DNA of 64,000 nucleotides from Dichetophora obliterata. Lineage: Eukaryota; Arthropoda; Insecta; Diptera; Sciomyzidae. The notes below the pieces were generated by a model. The model was given only the letters and a program-made list of their open reading frames with translations, made no database searches and was not told where the DNA came from. This document shows positions 33,481 through 43,869 of this stretch, one piece after another. The DNA lies in contig OY986436.1 in NCBI GenBank assembly GCA_963920525.1, forward strand, positions 80,817,630 to 80,881,629, in the 5' to 3' direction. The translations under genes and the position numbers were made by a program. Position 1 is the stretch's first letter. Each line of letters starts with the position of its first letter.

Positions 33481-33920
33481 TCTTTATTTTTTTGAACGTC
33501 GACTACAAAAGTGAGGTCGGCAAAAAATAACTGCTTTCAGTGACGCTCGGCTTTCATATTGACAACTGTAATTCGACAATTGTAATAGATTGCTTAAAAT
33601 GTGTCACTGAAAGGACGAGGTCGGCAACGGTGATACTATTCAGCTGTTGTCGAGCATTTAAGAGTCGACTTCAACAACGATGATAGGGGTGAATTATTAT
33701 TTACTACTGAAATAGTAATTTTTTCGATGAGAAACAATTTGTGTCAGCACCAAACTACTCAGGCACAAAAGTCCAGAGTATCGGACTCAATTTTATTTTT
33801 AAACGCTACGAGTAGTTACGAAAAACTGCGAAGTTTATGAAAACAATTAATCGCACATTTATATTAAGCAGAATGCAAACGAGCTTCAGCGAACAGGACC
33901 CGAGAAAAAAATGTATATGT

Positions 33921-34187
33921 TGTGTCAATAAAGTAGCTGATATGTATTGAAACTGGCTTGAGTCTTAACTATAATGTACCCGAAACATACCCAACAAATA
34001 CCTTGAAAGGCACCTGAAATAGTGCCGTAGTAAGTCCGGACACAACAAACTGACGAGAGTCCGAATCGGTCTTCGTTCGTACATTGTGCCTGCGTGAGGT
34101 GTTCCAGAACTAGCACTTCATTCGGTGCAGAGGTCGAACATTTACCGACACGGGCACCGGACACATATCAGATACTTTATTGACACA
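33921..34187. mobile_element. MITE with TGTGTCAATAAAG ends
   Basis: Inverted ends TGTGTCAATAAAGTAGCTGA and the complement of a segment ending near 34187 (TGTGTCAATAAAGTATCTGA), 267 bp in total. The interior is relatively GC-rich. The target duplication is unclear. Confidence 0.7.
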
Positions 34188-34204
34188 AAATATGAAATTG
34201 TTTC

Positions 34205-34620
34205 TTGGGTTCACTCAATTTTTGAAAATTCAACATTTTTTTTACTGCTAGATGATAGTAAAAATATTTTACTACTATAATTGCAGTGAAATTATTGTAC
34301 ATCAGTAGTGATTGAACGAAATAGTAATTTCACATGAATGTACTAAAACTACTATAATATTAGTTGCAAATTTTCTTCCTTAAATAACTAAATTTACTCG
34401 ATGGTTGATCAATTTTGCTACAAAAATGGTAGTAAATCTTATTTTTACTACTAAGATCGCAAACAAATATTGAAAACGCAAACTCAACAACACTTAAATC
34501 ATTATTTCAGAGAGTAATTTTACTGCAATGAATGTATTAATTTGAAGCTTTACTACAATTATTGCATTAATTTTAGTCAAATGTTTAATTTTACTGCTAT
34601 AGTTGTAGTAATCGATGTAA
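34205..34620. repeat. Cluster of TTTACTAC...GTAGTAAA motifs, left
   Basis: At least seven degenerate copies of a motif such as TTTACTACTATAATTGCAGT recur at irregular 40-60 bp spacing. The same motifs recur at 37695-37990, so the two clusters may be the subterminal regions of one 3.8 kb element. Confidence 0.55.
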
Positions 34621-35292
34621 CTGACTCCCGCCAGACGCTCATTCGGGAGTGAATATTCGTAGCGTTGCAACGCGTTCATTTAATTTTATTTGTTCTTTCA
34701 ATATTTTGCTGTTTTTGTTGTGTTGTGAAAGTTTTGAAATGAAGTAAACAATTGTTACAAGTTCTCGAAATTTATAAAATGTTGACTTCGCGAATGCGGA
34801 TATATTGGATCAAATTTTTATATATCGTCATGTAAATAGTCATGAACTCCTGTCGAAAAACATAAATAGCCCAATACCGAATTCTTGGCAGCACTTAAAC
34901 TTAAATATAGTTTTATATCGCATTATTTATTTTCGCAAACATAGACAAAATGCTCAGATCAAAAATTGAGTATCATTTTGTAATTTTTAGTCATCATCAC
35001 TTATGCTCCTTGATTTGTTTGGCCCTCGGAAAAAGTATAAACAGAAAAATTTATTTTCTTGACTGCATTCATGTTTTTTGAAGAGAAAACTTCTTTAGAC
35101 ACGTTGAACGATTTTGGTAGAGGGTAAGTCTTTGGTTTGCGTCATTGTCTTTTTCCAAGTAACTCTCGTCATCAATACAGACAGCAAAGATAACAAGATA
35201 GAGAACTTAGAAAACATAAGCAAGCAACCATCAATAAGTTCCTCTGCTGACGCATCGTTCTTTCCTCTCCATTTCTCTCCGCTGCGAAACAT

Positions 35293-35633
35293 TAGCTGCA
35301 TTCCCATAGCACTAGATCAGATCAAATCTCAGTAAAACAACGTTAGTTCAACTTTATATCAATTTGTCATCAGTCTTGAAACAGCTGTTTTAAGAACAAT
35401 AACAAAAGAAAAAAAAACAATACCAAAACGTCCATTGAGCGGTGAAACGTCAAAATAGGAAAATGAATAGTTATTTAGATTTGCCAACTATGTGCGTTTT
35501 GATAAAAAATGCTTGAAACTTGGCAGCATTTTAAGATCAGAAATAGAGCTAGAAATCGAGCTGGTTTTACTTTTTGTTTTGTGAATAAAATAGAGCCGCG
35601 CTCTAAATCAACGACCACGGGAATGCAGCTATT
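35293..35633. mobile_element. Possible small TIR element
   Basis: TAGCTGCATTCCCATAG at about 35292-35308 pairs with the inverted CACGGGAATGCAGCTA near 35617-35632. Only about 17 bp pair well, so support is modest. Confidence 0.4.
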
Positions 35634-36042
35634 GAATGTTACTGTTTTTTTCAATGTTTATGTAGAGCTGTAGGCTAAAATAAAATAAATTTAAAATGTT
35701 TGGTATTTACTTTTTGTTTTTGTTTGACTGGCCGTGAAGTCTCTTTTTAATGCCTCCACTTGAGATCTTACTACCAGGCAAACAAAAAACATAGCAAGCA
35801 AAGTGCTGTTTATTTTCCGCCGCCAATTCGGTTCATCCTCTCTAACGTTGCGCAACCGATGTGATACTGCTCTTCTCTGTTCATCGTTGTGGTAGATTTG
35901 CTTGGTAATTGTTGTTGCAAATGTATTTTAGTTCAGCTAAAGATCTACATATACATTGACAGAAAAACAGTAAATATCCTTCATGATTTCTTTATGAAGG
36001 AACGATTTGTCAGCAGATAAACTTATTGATGGTTGCTTGCTG

Positions 36043-36256
36043 CCATAGTAGAATTAGACAAGGTAGTGTTAGGTCTGAATGTGTTCTCTTTCTAAGTGAT
36101 CATAACTGTCAAACTCATCCATTTTGATATATTTGCCAATTCTAGCTTTCATATTGCATTCTCATTGGTTGCAGATTTTGTATGAAATGTCAACTTCGTT
36201 TTGACAGTTTCGGTCACCGACTCTCCGCCCTAACACTACCTTGTTTAATTTTGTCA
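36043..36256. mobile_element. MULE-like MITE family, copy 2, 9-bp duplication
   Basis: TGCTTGCTG flanks both sides (36034-36042 and 36257-36265). Ends CCATAGTAGAATTAGACAAG and the complement TGACAAAATTAAACAAGG, both followed by GTAGTGTTAGG. It contains TTCTCTTTC and GTCAACTTCGTTTTGACAG, shared with copies 1 and 3. Confidence 0.8.
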
Positions 36257-36417
36257 TGCTTGCTGTATTTGCTGAGCGCCTGGTAGCCAATATCCAAGAG
36301 CGTGTATTTGAATTTCATGACCAACATAAAAACATTTGTAGTTTTATAAATGTCGGCAGCATATTCTCTGACTGGGACAATGGTATAATTAGTAATAGGT
36401 AGGAGTGAAATTTTGTG

Positions 36418-36651
36418 TTTCAACCATCGAATGTCAAGCAAAAGAAAACAAAATAGAGAACGTGTGTCACACACATTGGCCGCATTCAGAAAAGTCATCT
36501 GCTGTGAATGGATCATTTAATTGCAAAGGTTTCTCACTCAAATTTAAAAAAAAAACAATTGCCGGCTATTGACTCCGCTTAAAGCTGCCAATGTGTGTGA
36601 CACACGCACTTTATATTGTTTTCTTTTGTTTGAAATTCGATGGTCGCAGTT
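36418..36651. mobile_element. Palindromic MITE with ~75-bp inverted repeats
   Basis: The left arm (TTTCAACCATCGAATGTCAA, then CAAAAGAAAACAA and GTGTGTCACACACATTGGC) pairs with the right arm ending ATTCGATGGTCGCAG. The arms are near 85 percent identical, with a loop of about 80 bp. It contains GGCCGCATTCAG, a word repeated in other MITEs here. Confidence 0.75.
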
Positions 36652-36873
36652 CGTGAGAAAATAAGTAGTTGTCAAGGCTACATAATAAAAACTTTATCAT
36701 GTGTGGGACTGCGTCGTCCAAAATTTTTTGTTTCTTATTCCAGCTACCATAAGCCTATAGTATCTTTTTTAAAAATATAATGCAATGATTAATGACACAA
36801 ACAGTGAAAATAATGCAAATGAAATGTATGTAAATACAAATTTTATGTATGTGTAAATTATTATGTATTTTAA

Positions 36874-37137
36874 CAGCCCTATTCTGGCAAATTAACAAAT
36901 TGTTAACCAGTATTTTGAATATTTCTATGTGTTTGTTGTAATTTTTTTGATTTCAAAACAAAGTTTGAAGCTCAAAAATAAAAAATTTTGATAAAAATTG
37001 TCAACCGCTTTTCAGTTATTGATAATTTCATTAACAAATTTTGATTTTTGAGCTTTAAATTTTATTTTGAAAACAACAAACACATAGAATATTCAAAATA
37101 CTGGTTAACAATTTGTTAATTTGCCAGAATAGGGCTG
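36874..37137. mobile_element. Palindromic Harbinger-like MITE, copy 1
   Basis: 264 bp with ends CAGCCCTATTCTGGCAAATT and the exact inverse, flanked by TAA (36871-36873 and 37138-37140). The arms pair over about 90 bp. The 3-bp TWA duplication suits PIF/Harbinger. The same termini bound the element at 38635-38948. Confidence 0.85.
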
Positions 37138-37694
37138 TAAGTGTATATTAATTATTTCAATAAGTTTAATTTATATTTTTTTTATGTCTTACTTTGTTTT
37201 TATATTAAAACCTATAATTTAAAATATAATGAAATGATAAAAGATGAAAATAATGTGCATTAATGATGAACCGGATGTACGGATGAACCGAATCGGGGGC
37301 AGAAAATAAACTGCACTTTGCTTGCTGTGTTTTCTGTTTTCCTTGTAGAAAGATCTCAAATGCAGGCATCAAAAGAGACTTCATGAGAGATTAGCATGAA
37401 AATTCTTATATAGCAGTAAGGCGGTCCGTGGCAGGACAAAGTCTTCCAGGGAATACTAATATTTTACATATATGTTTTCGCTTCGGTCGGCATTCCCCTC
37501 ACTGCTATAGTTTTTTTTAATTAAAGCTAACTTGCAATTAAGAACTCATTTTTTTCCTCTTTTGAAACAATTTCTTAAATAAAATTTAAATAATAAGTTC
37601 TTCAATTTTTTAAAAAGTTGTTTAATAAGTCTTTTATCAATAAAAAAAGCTTGAAAATCTTCAAACAAGTCTTTAATATAACTGGGCCTTAAAT

Positions 37695-37990
37695 AATTAC
37701 AACAAAGTAGTAATAATATTACTCTAATTTAGATGAATTTTACTTCAAAGGTAGTAGTGAAATTATCACACGTTCATTGAGTATTACTACAAAAATAATA
37801 GTTAAATTAGTACACGGTCCTTGAATTTTATTACTATAATAGTAGTGATTTTGTAGAGTTTACTGTTAAAGTAGTAGTAATCACAAATTTTTACGTTACA
37901 GCTATTATGGTAGTAAATTGTGATAGCACTTACTTTACTGTTTTTTTGGTAGCAAAACGATTGTCTGCTATTATAGCAGCAAATTTCAGC
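37695..37990. repeat. Cluster of TACTAC motifs, right
   Basis: About six degenerate units with GTAGTAGTGAAATTAT, TTACTACAAAAATAATAG and TACTATAATAGTAGTGA, like the left cluster at 34205-34620. Confidence 0.55.
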
Positions 37991-38634
37991 CAATAATTTT
38001 TAGAGTGTAGAAGATAATATCATTATGTCTTCAATTTAGTGAAATTTTTGAAGCACAGCCAACTTTGTTATTTTTACAGATATGTTTATGATTTTGATGT
38101 CATTAGAAAGAAAATAAAAAATAAATTAATTACAAATTTGATGTTAAAAAAAGTTTCTTCATTACGCAAAATTCAAAGAAAATTGCGCTCATTGTACAAA
38201 TTTAGCAGTTTCAACGGATTGATTTCATCCGGTGCTCTGCTAGAAACATTATTACTATTCGTACTCACACTCTGAACACCCTGTATATGAAATCGTTTCT
38301 ACAGGAATAAGCTCCAAAAATAAATATTTTGATGTTAAAAAATGTATGCGAATTTTGTGTACTTACATATTTGTATTACTATTTCAAAAATAAAATTGTA
38401 ATTCTATAGTGTACTTAAATTTTTCAATATTGGAAACATATTTTTCAGATGGTAGATTGTAAAAATCTGCTACCTATTTATCATGGTCTTCGATATCATT
38501 CATGATATTTGTCATGTTTCGAACGTTCTGAACAAAGCAAAGGTAAATTCTAATATGTATGTCTTTGTAAAGAGTTAGAATTTTGATAGTTCATTCATTA
38601 GTTTAACAAAAAACTTGTGTTTTACAGCCCTATT

Positions 38635-38948
38635 CTGGCAAATTAACAATTGAAGCGTTCTCGTGAATAACGTCGTAAACGACATATACATAAGTGAACA
38701 ATTACAATTGTTCACTTATGTATATTCATTTTACAAGCACTTTTATTCATTTTTATTAATTTTTTTTTGGCTAAACTGGTCAACTGCTTACTTAGTTCTG
38801 TTTGTATATAATATAAGAGAGTGATTCTAGCAGGTATTCGCAATAAAAAAACCCTAACAAAAAATGTCGTTTACAACGTTATTCGCGGTTATGCTTCAAT
38901 TGTTAACCAGTATTTTTTGCCAGTTGTTAATTTGCCAGAATAGGGCTG
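38635..38948. mobile_element. Palindromic Harbinger-like MITE, copy 2
   Basis: 314 bp with the same termini CAGCCCTATTCTGGCAAATT as the element at 36874, flanked by TTA (38632-38634 and 38949-38951). The interior is unrelated to copy 1 apart from the ends and includes a second hairpin with ACATAAGTGAACAATT. Confidence 0.85.
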
Positions 38949-38951
38949 TTA

Positions 38952-39513
38952 ATATATATTCTTTTTATATGACTTTTATATATAAATGTCTATAAATGTA
39001 GATGCAGGCTACAGTTGCCCGCGGCTGAGCACAAAAAATAAGAGAAGAGAGCAACATAGAGTTTATTGAAACTCTCGCATTACAAACGCGTGAAAAGAGG
39101 ACGATTAAGCAAAGATGATTTCTTAAAAACTTAACAGTTTAATTAAATATACATATTATTAAAATTTCGTTAGGAAAATTTATATAGGAACCCCTATAAA
39201 GTGCTGTTGCACAAATATGATATTTTAAAACTTTTTCCATAAAAGTCAGCCCAGTACTTTTGGAGTAAAATGGTAAAAAAATCTCTTATATTATATATAT
39301 TTTATATTCATACATCGTAAGAGTTAAGTTTCGTGCTCTAGTTAGTTGCTGATTAGTGTTTTTACCGGTGGGCTTTAATAGGTTAAACTAATCACCAAAA
39401 CTTGGCAAAATATAACTTAAGTAATAAAATAAATTTTTTTTATTTCAACACTGTGTACTTTTTATATATGAGATCCAGCAATATAATGCACAAGGAGTGA
39501 TTTTATATCTTAC
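38952..39513. other. Intron DNA flanking the neuroligin exon
   Basis: About 560 bp of AT-rich intron directly downstream (transcript sense) of the exon ending at 39514. Nothing else was recognised. Confidence 0.5.
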
Positions 39514-40031
39514 CAAGTTCCAAGTACAACTGATTTACGACATCGTAAGCATCCCAAAATGGTAAATGTTCCACCTCGAAAGCATCGCCTTGAGTGTTCG
39601 ATGAAGTGAAATAGTTTGACTCATCGTTGTTATTTGAACGTCGTTTAAATGACGAACGTTTAACTTTCATAGCGTTGCTGCGACGTTGATTATAAATGAT
39701 AGCCAAGTTCAGTGCTTCTTTAGTGGCTTCAATAGCCTCAACATTTCCCCGACTTTGTTGACGTATTTGTGCATCCGTTAAATTAAGAAATTTATGTATA
39801 AGATCGTTTCGTTTTGCTGAAGATGCAAAACGTTTCACTTTCTTTTGTAAAAATGACTCTGTAGATGACTGCTGCTGAAGTGGTTTATTGTCATTGGGAT
39901 GGTTCGACAATGACAGGTGGTCTTCTGAGGAAATGTTTGGTTCTAGATCTTGATGGTGTGAGTGTGCACCTTTGCGCTCCATTTGCGTTCCAGTTGATGT
40001 TTCTGTTGTTTTCGTCGATTGATTAGGATTG
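39514..40031 (-). CDS. Nlg: Neuroligin, large variable exon of the esterase-like domain
   Basis: A 518-nt exon between the acceptor GCATTTCCAG and the donor GTAAGA. It completes the Gly of NFANTG-NPNQST and ends FWDAYDVVNQLYLELG. Between these conserved blocks lie about 140 residues of low-complexity Ser, Asn, Gln and basic sequence (SSTESFLQKKVKRFASSAKR, VKRSSFKRRSNNNDES). Vertebrate neuroligins have only a short loop here, so this is an insect-specific expansion within the C-terminal third of the fold, probably a surface loop. Clustered basic residues (KKVKR, KVKR) could be protease or localisation sites; that is inference. Confidence 0.92.
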
Positions 40032-40089
40032 CTGGAAATGCCATAGTTTATTAAGATATCGAACAAAAATAAGAATCGATTGATATTAC

Positions 40090-40232
40090 CCAGTATTAGC
40101 AAAATTAGCTAAATAACGCAACATAAGGCGACTTATTTGTTTCTCCTGAGTTGTGTAGTTGTAGGGAAAGAGTGGAGAAATAGGAAGTCCTAACCAAAAA
40201 GGCACATCTTCACCACGAACGGATCCGATTCT
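40090..40232 (-). CDS. Nlg: Neuroligin, esterase-like domain exon (GEDVPFWLGLP)
   Basis: A 143-nt exon between the acceptor TTAACACAG and the donor GTAATA. It encodes RIGSVRGEDVPFWLGLPISP and YNYTTQEKQISRLMLRYLANFANTG. This corresponds to the catalytic-His and dimerisation-helix part of cholinesterases; in neuroligins the G.ED.P..FG/LG block and the following four-helix-bundle helix are strongly conserved. N-Y-T is a potential N-glycosylation site. The intron to the next exon is only 58 bp. Confidence 0.95.
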
Positions 40233-40332
40233 CTGTGTTAAAAAATATAAATAAAAATGAGAAGACGTCCTCCGCACATTTAAAATTTCAGATAAAAACT
40301 CTCGTTTAGCGTCTTACTCTTTAGAAACTTAC

Positions 40333-40521
40333 CTGAGGATATTCCTCCTCCACTGTTTTATGCTTAAAATGTAGAAAATAGCTGCGACCACCACGCAAAC
40401 TGTGCATATAGCCCAGTTTGACCAATGTTGAAGCTGTATGTCCATCACTAAGGAACGCCAATGTTGCATCTCTAGAGCTCATGGGATTTCTTATGGCTTT
40501 TTCCCAATCAGTATATTCATT
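40333..40521 (-). CDS. Nlg: Neuroligin, esterase-like domain exon (NEYTDWEKA)
   Basis: A 189-nt exon (63 codons, phase 0 at both ends) between the acceptor ATCCTTTAG and the donor GTAAGT. It encodes NEYTDWEKAIRNPMSSRDA, LAFLSDGHTASTLVKLGYMH and RSYFLHFKHKTVEEEYPQ, nearly the same as other insect neuroligins. The SDGHTASTL stretch matches the G.... SD..F..P block of carboxylesterases, which lines the fold's core. Confidence 0.95.
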
Positions 40522-40590
40522 CTAAAGGATAAATATTTAATGGAATCACTATCACTATCTGTGTTTAGTGTAGGTAAGCTGTGGACTAAC

Positions 40591-40786
40591 TTTTAAAACA
40601 GCAAAAATCTCATTCAAATGATAATGAAAATTATTACGAACAAATGTTCTCAAAATACGATCACGACGTGTTTCGTTAAAACCAAATTCCAAATCCTGTG
40701 CACTCAAATCCAAATAAGATTCTACTGATGTAAGGCAAAAAATGAGGTCTCGCTTCGGAAAATTTGCAAATTCAATTCCTGATGTA
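40591..40786 (-). CDS. Nlg: Neuroligin, esterase-like domain exon (FPKRDLIF)
   Basis: A 196-nt exon between the acceptor GTTTTCCGCAG and the donor GTTAGT. It encodes TSGIEFANFPKRDLIFCLTS, VESYLDLSAQDLEFGFNETR, then RDRILRTFVRNNFHYHLNEI and FAVLK. This is the helical part of the esterase-like fold after the catalytic-acid region. N-E-T is a possible glycosylation site. Identity to other fly neuroligins is very high, so selection is strong here. Confidence 0.95.
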
Positions 40787-40849
40787 CTGCGGAAAACATA
40801 TTAAAATAAATTGAAAATAAATTTTTGATATTTTCTCTGTCTTAAATAC

Positions 40850-40951
40850 CTAACTATGGCTGAACCCAATGGCAGTGTAAGCGCTCGGATTGGATCTGAA
40901 TTTGGGGATATTACTGTACCGTCCACAAAAGGTGCAAAACCAACTAGGAAT
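40850..40951 (-). CDS. Nlg: Neuroligin, esterase-like domain exon (FAPFVDG)
   Basis: A short 102-nt exon between the acceptor TTTCCTTTAG and the donor GTATTT. The donor choice is set by frame: GTTAGG seven bases earlier would break the frame into the next exon. It encodes FLVGFAPFVDGTVISPNSDP and IRALTLPLGSAI. F.P.VDG is the conserved cholinesterase-family block after the nucleophile elbow. The intron upstream runs 40952-48754 and holds several MITEs. Confidence 0.92.
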   Translation of the reverse strand: MPSWFCTFCGRYSNIPKFRSNPSAYTAIGFSHS

Positions 40952-41353
40952 CTAAAGGAAAAAAATATATAACACTTATGTTATAAATTACTTTCAATGC
41001 AGTTTTCTTGTGGAAGTATTTACTATTAAGGCGTTAAGCGCTAAATGAGGTTCTTTGCTAAATACTGGGTATTATGGCTTTTTGAGTGTATGTTTTCATA
41101 AAATAATAAATACGCTCTTATTCGTGGATGCACAGTGAAGCCTTGCATGAAACATTGCAGAGAATTATTTGGATATTAAAACTGCATCAGAAAAAAAATA
41201 ATATTATAGAATAGAGTAACAAGGAATAGATTTTACTCTATTTATATTTATAGGTTCTATATAGAGAACCCAAAACGATTTGAACATATCTAAGGTGTCA
41301 CAGCGAAGCCAAAACTGAGTCTTTGCCCTAAGTAGTTTGTGTTGGTCTTATCT

Positions 41354-41729
41354 TAGAACTAGAGAAGGTAGATGCATTTCGGACAGCGTTCTCTTTCTCA
41401 TATCTAATATTGCTAAAGTCAGCATTTTACGAATAAGAACAAAAGGAAATCAATGGCCGCATTCAGCGGAGTCAGAAGTTGGTAACTTGCTGTTATATTA
41501 CAATTCCTTGAGAAACTTTTGCAAATAAATTATTTACATAATTAAATAGAGAAAAATATCGCTCACCAAGGTATCGCTATCATAACAGTTCACAACAGTG
41601 ACAACGATAAATACGGCCAATTTTCGCTTTATCATCGTTTTCAGCTTTTCTATGAGCTGTCAACTTCGTTTTGGCAGTTTCGGCAGTCTGTCTCTCCGAA
41701 ATGCATATACCTTCTCTAATTTTACTATG
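41354..41729. mobile_element. MULE-like MITE family, copy 3
   Basis: Ends TAGAACTAGAGAAGGTAGAT and the complement AGTAAAATTAGAGAAGGTAT, followed by TGCATTTCGG on both sides. GTCAACTTCGTTTTGGCAG and TTCTCTTTC link it to copies at 17520 and 36043. The flanks GTCTTATCT and CTGTTATCT match at 7 of 9 positions, consistent with an aged 9-bp duplication. Confidence 0.7.
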
Positions 41730-43031
41730 CTGTTATCTATGCAATTACCTGTCGATTGATAACAGGCGCGTACGCAGGGAAGGGTTTTGGGATTAAGACC
41801 CCCCGCGAAATGCACGAATTTTAACGAGGACCGAGAGCAACTCCACAGTACAACATAGCAGGCGTTGTGTGTTTATGGTCACGACAAAGATCTTTAAATG
41901 GCATTGCACATTGAAAAAAAAGAAAAAGAAGCAGTCCTTTTCAGTTACAAAAATCAAAGTGCATACAAATAAGGGTACTTGCAGCTACACCTTTACTAGA
42001 ATTATTAAGTTTTGCCCAATAGGAAAAATTTTGCGCGACTTTTTAAAAAAACTCTCATTTTCAACCCTTTTGATCCGCGTAGTGTAGGAAAATTGTAGCC
42101 AAACTTTATAATAGTAGTTGAGGTTGTAGCGACAAGTAACCTTATTAATATGCACTTTATTTTTTGTTTCCGATAAATTGGCTTTTCGAATTTTTTTTTA
42201 TGCCACCTAGCGAGAAGAAGATGCATTTAAAAACAAACAAAAAGTGTAATTTTGAATATTGTTTTTTTTTAATTTATTAGCTTAAAAATTTTTTCAAGTC
42301 TATATGTATTATGATCTTTTCACAATAAATATCAACGCTAGTTGAATTTGTATTGAAAATTCATGAACACTTCACGTTTGACGCCATAACTTCTCAACCC
42401 TTGAAGAGCACACTTTCATTTTATATCGTTGGAAAGGTAATAGAACGTCAAAAAATTAAAAAAAAATATATAAAAAATTATAGCGCCTGTTGTTGGCATG
42501 GTATTATACGTTAAAATTAAGAATGGGTCAACTTATTACAATTTTTCCAAAAGTATCACAGAATAATTTGCTTACACTCACGAAAATAATTTGTTGGCGT
42601 TATGTTATTGTAAATACATTTTAAGTGGGGTACTCATAAAGTGTTTGTTTCAATTAAAACTCTATTTATTTAACTGTAATTAAATAAGCATAATCGACTT
42701 TCGGCTGACGTAAATGCTTATTTTATTATTGTTACTTCATGCCTAAATAACAATTCGGTTAACATTCAATATGTATGCTTAAGTTGCAAGAACTGAATGG
42801 AATTTGTCATTTCAACTTACTTCCCGTCTAAGCAATCTCAATTTATCCAAAACAACTGACCAGTACAATTACAGATGCACGGATAAAAGGAGTAGTTGAA
42901 ATATCCGCATTGTTAATTCTGTCAATAGAATTTTTCTTGCGTTATCACCGAATTGCAGCGATGTTTCAATATTCAGTTGCACCGCCACCAAAGTCAATTG
43001 CAACAGACGAATAGTCAATAAAAATAACTTA
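41730..43031. other. Intron DNA, no gene recognised
   Basis: About 1.3 kb of AT-rich sequence with short shadow frames only. I saw no clear terminal repeats. Confidence 0.4.
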
Positions 43032-43257
43032 GGGGTCGTCCATAAACTACGTTACTGATTTTCCGGTTTTTTACCCCCCCCCCCCTCCCCCTGCGTTACT
43101 TTTCATAGTGCTTTTCAAAACCCCTCCCCCTAAAGTAACGTGACATATGAAATTAACTCATTCGTATGATTATATATTTTGACTAGCTCTGACAATTTTC
43201 ACTAGTATTAGTGACTAGTATGACTAGATACATTAAAGGAACAATTGGAAAACAATC

Positions 43258-43440
43258 AATAATTAATATCATCTGTAAAAGCTATTCCATCTGCGATCCA
43301 AGATTCGATGCTCTCAATCACTGGGATAGAAGAAGCTGGTAGCTTTGTTGAGGATTCTTGAAAATAGAACTTTTCATCGGATTCTATGTCGACCCATTGG
43401 TGAATCCTCATTTCTAACGCAAAGAAATTCACCTGGTCTT
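43258..43440 (-). pseudogene. Coding-like remnant in the GGGGTCGTCC element
   Basis: The minus strand reads QVNFFALEMRIHQWVDIESD then EKFYFQESSTKLPASS and IESWIADGIAFTDDINY before a stop. Composition looks like real protein, but I do not recognise the family. It may be a transposase fragment or a captured host exon. Confidence 0.35.
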
Positions 43441-43623
43441 TGACAGAGTACCCTTAAAGGCTGCACCCGAGCTGCACCAAGTTCTGTGTTTTTGTGTAAA
43501 TGCTTTCTGAAAATTGATTTATTTAAATAGTGTTTTTTATTCCGATATATTGTAAACGATATAATACAAACTTATGGCAATTCATAGAAGTTTTTAAAAC
43601 GAAATACAAGCCGCAGGTAGGAC

Positions 43624-43869
43624 ACGACCTTGAACCGATTTCTTCTTTCTGAGAAGGACAGTACATGTCATACGGTATCTCCTTTGATCAAGAACATTCA
43701 AGCCTTAACGTCAAAGCCTGTCGAAAAAGCAAAGACCCAAATTTTTCAGACGTGTGCTGAGATGGTGAAGGAATACCAAAAGGTTCCTGTGTCGAGGGAA
43801 AAGGTGGTGGAAGAAATCGTTGAAACAAAAGTTAATCATCAATTTAGACGATCAAACATAAACATGTAA
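43624..43869 (+). pseudogene. Coding-like frame in the GGGGTCGTCC element
   Basis: A frame of about 80 codons with CHTVSPLIKNIQALTSKPVE, KAKTQIFQTCAEMVKEY and VSREKVVEEIVETKV. It is predicted helical and charged. Family not recognised. It may be the C-terminal part of an element-encoded protein. Confidence 0.35.

Larger units (their letters stand above)
25828..33693 (+). mobile_element. PIF/Harbinger element interrupted by a non-LTR retrotransposon
   Basis: Inverted ends: left CACCTCTATCATCGTTGTC (from about 25830), right complement CACCCCTATCATCGTTGTTG, flanked by TTA (25825-25827 and 33694-33696), the duplication expected for PIF/Harbinger. Inside are a DDE transposase on the plus strand (31226-32510) and a Myb/SANT-like protein on the minus strand (32700-33480), the usual convergent pair of Harbinger elements. 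A 5.1 kb retrotransposon (26049-31140) is inserted near its left end, so the original element was about 2.8 kb. Confidence 0.75.
35734..37388. mobile_element. Element with ~110-bp inverted repeats, holding three MITEs
   Basis: 35734-35835 pairs with the complement of 37270-37388; shared words are GAAGTCTCTTTT, TTGAGATCTT, AGCAAGCAAAGTGC and GATTCGGTTCATCC/ATTCGGTTCATCC. Between them lie MITEs at 36043-36256, 36418-36651 and 36874-37137. No coding was recognised. Confidence 0.6.

Noticed and set aside
34621..34660. Transcription terminator-like hairpin (ACTCCCG...CGGGAGT)
   Set aside because: A short stem within a repeat cluster; no gene ends here.
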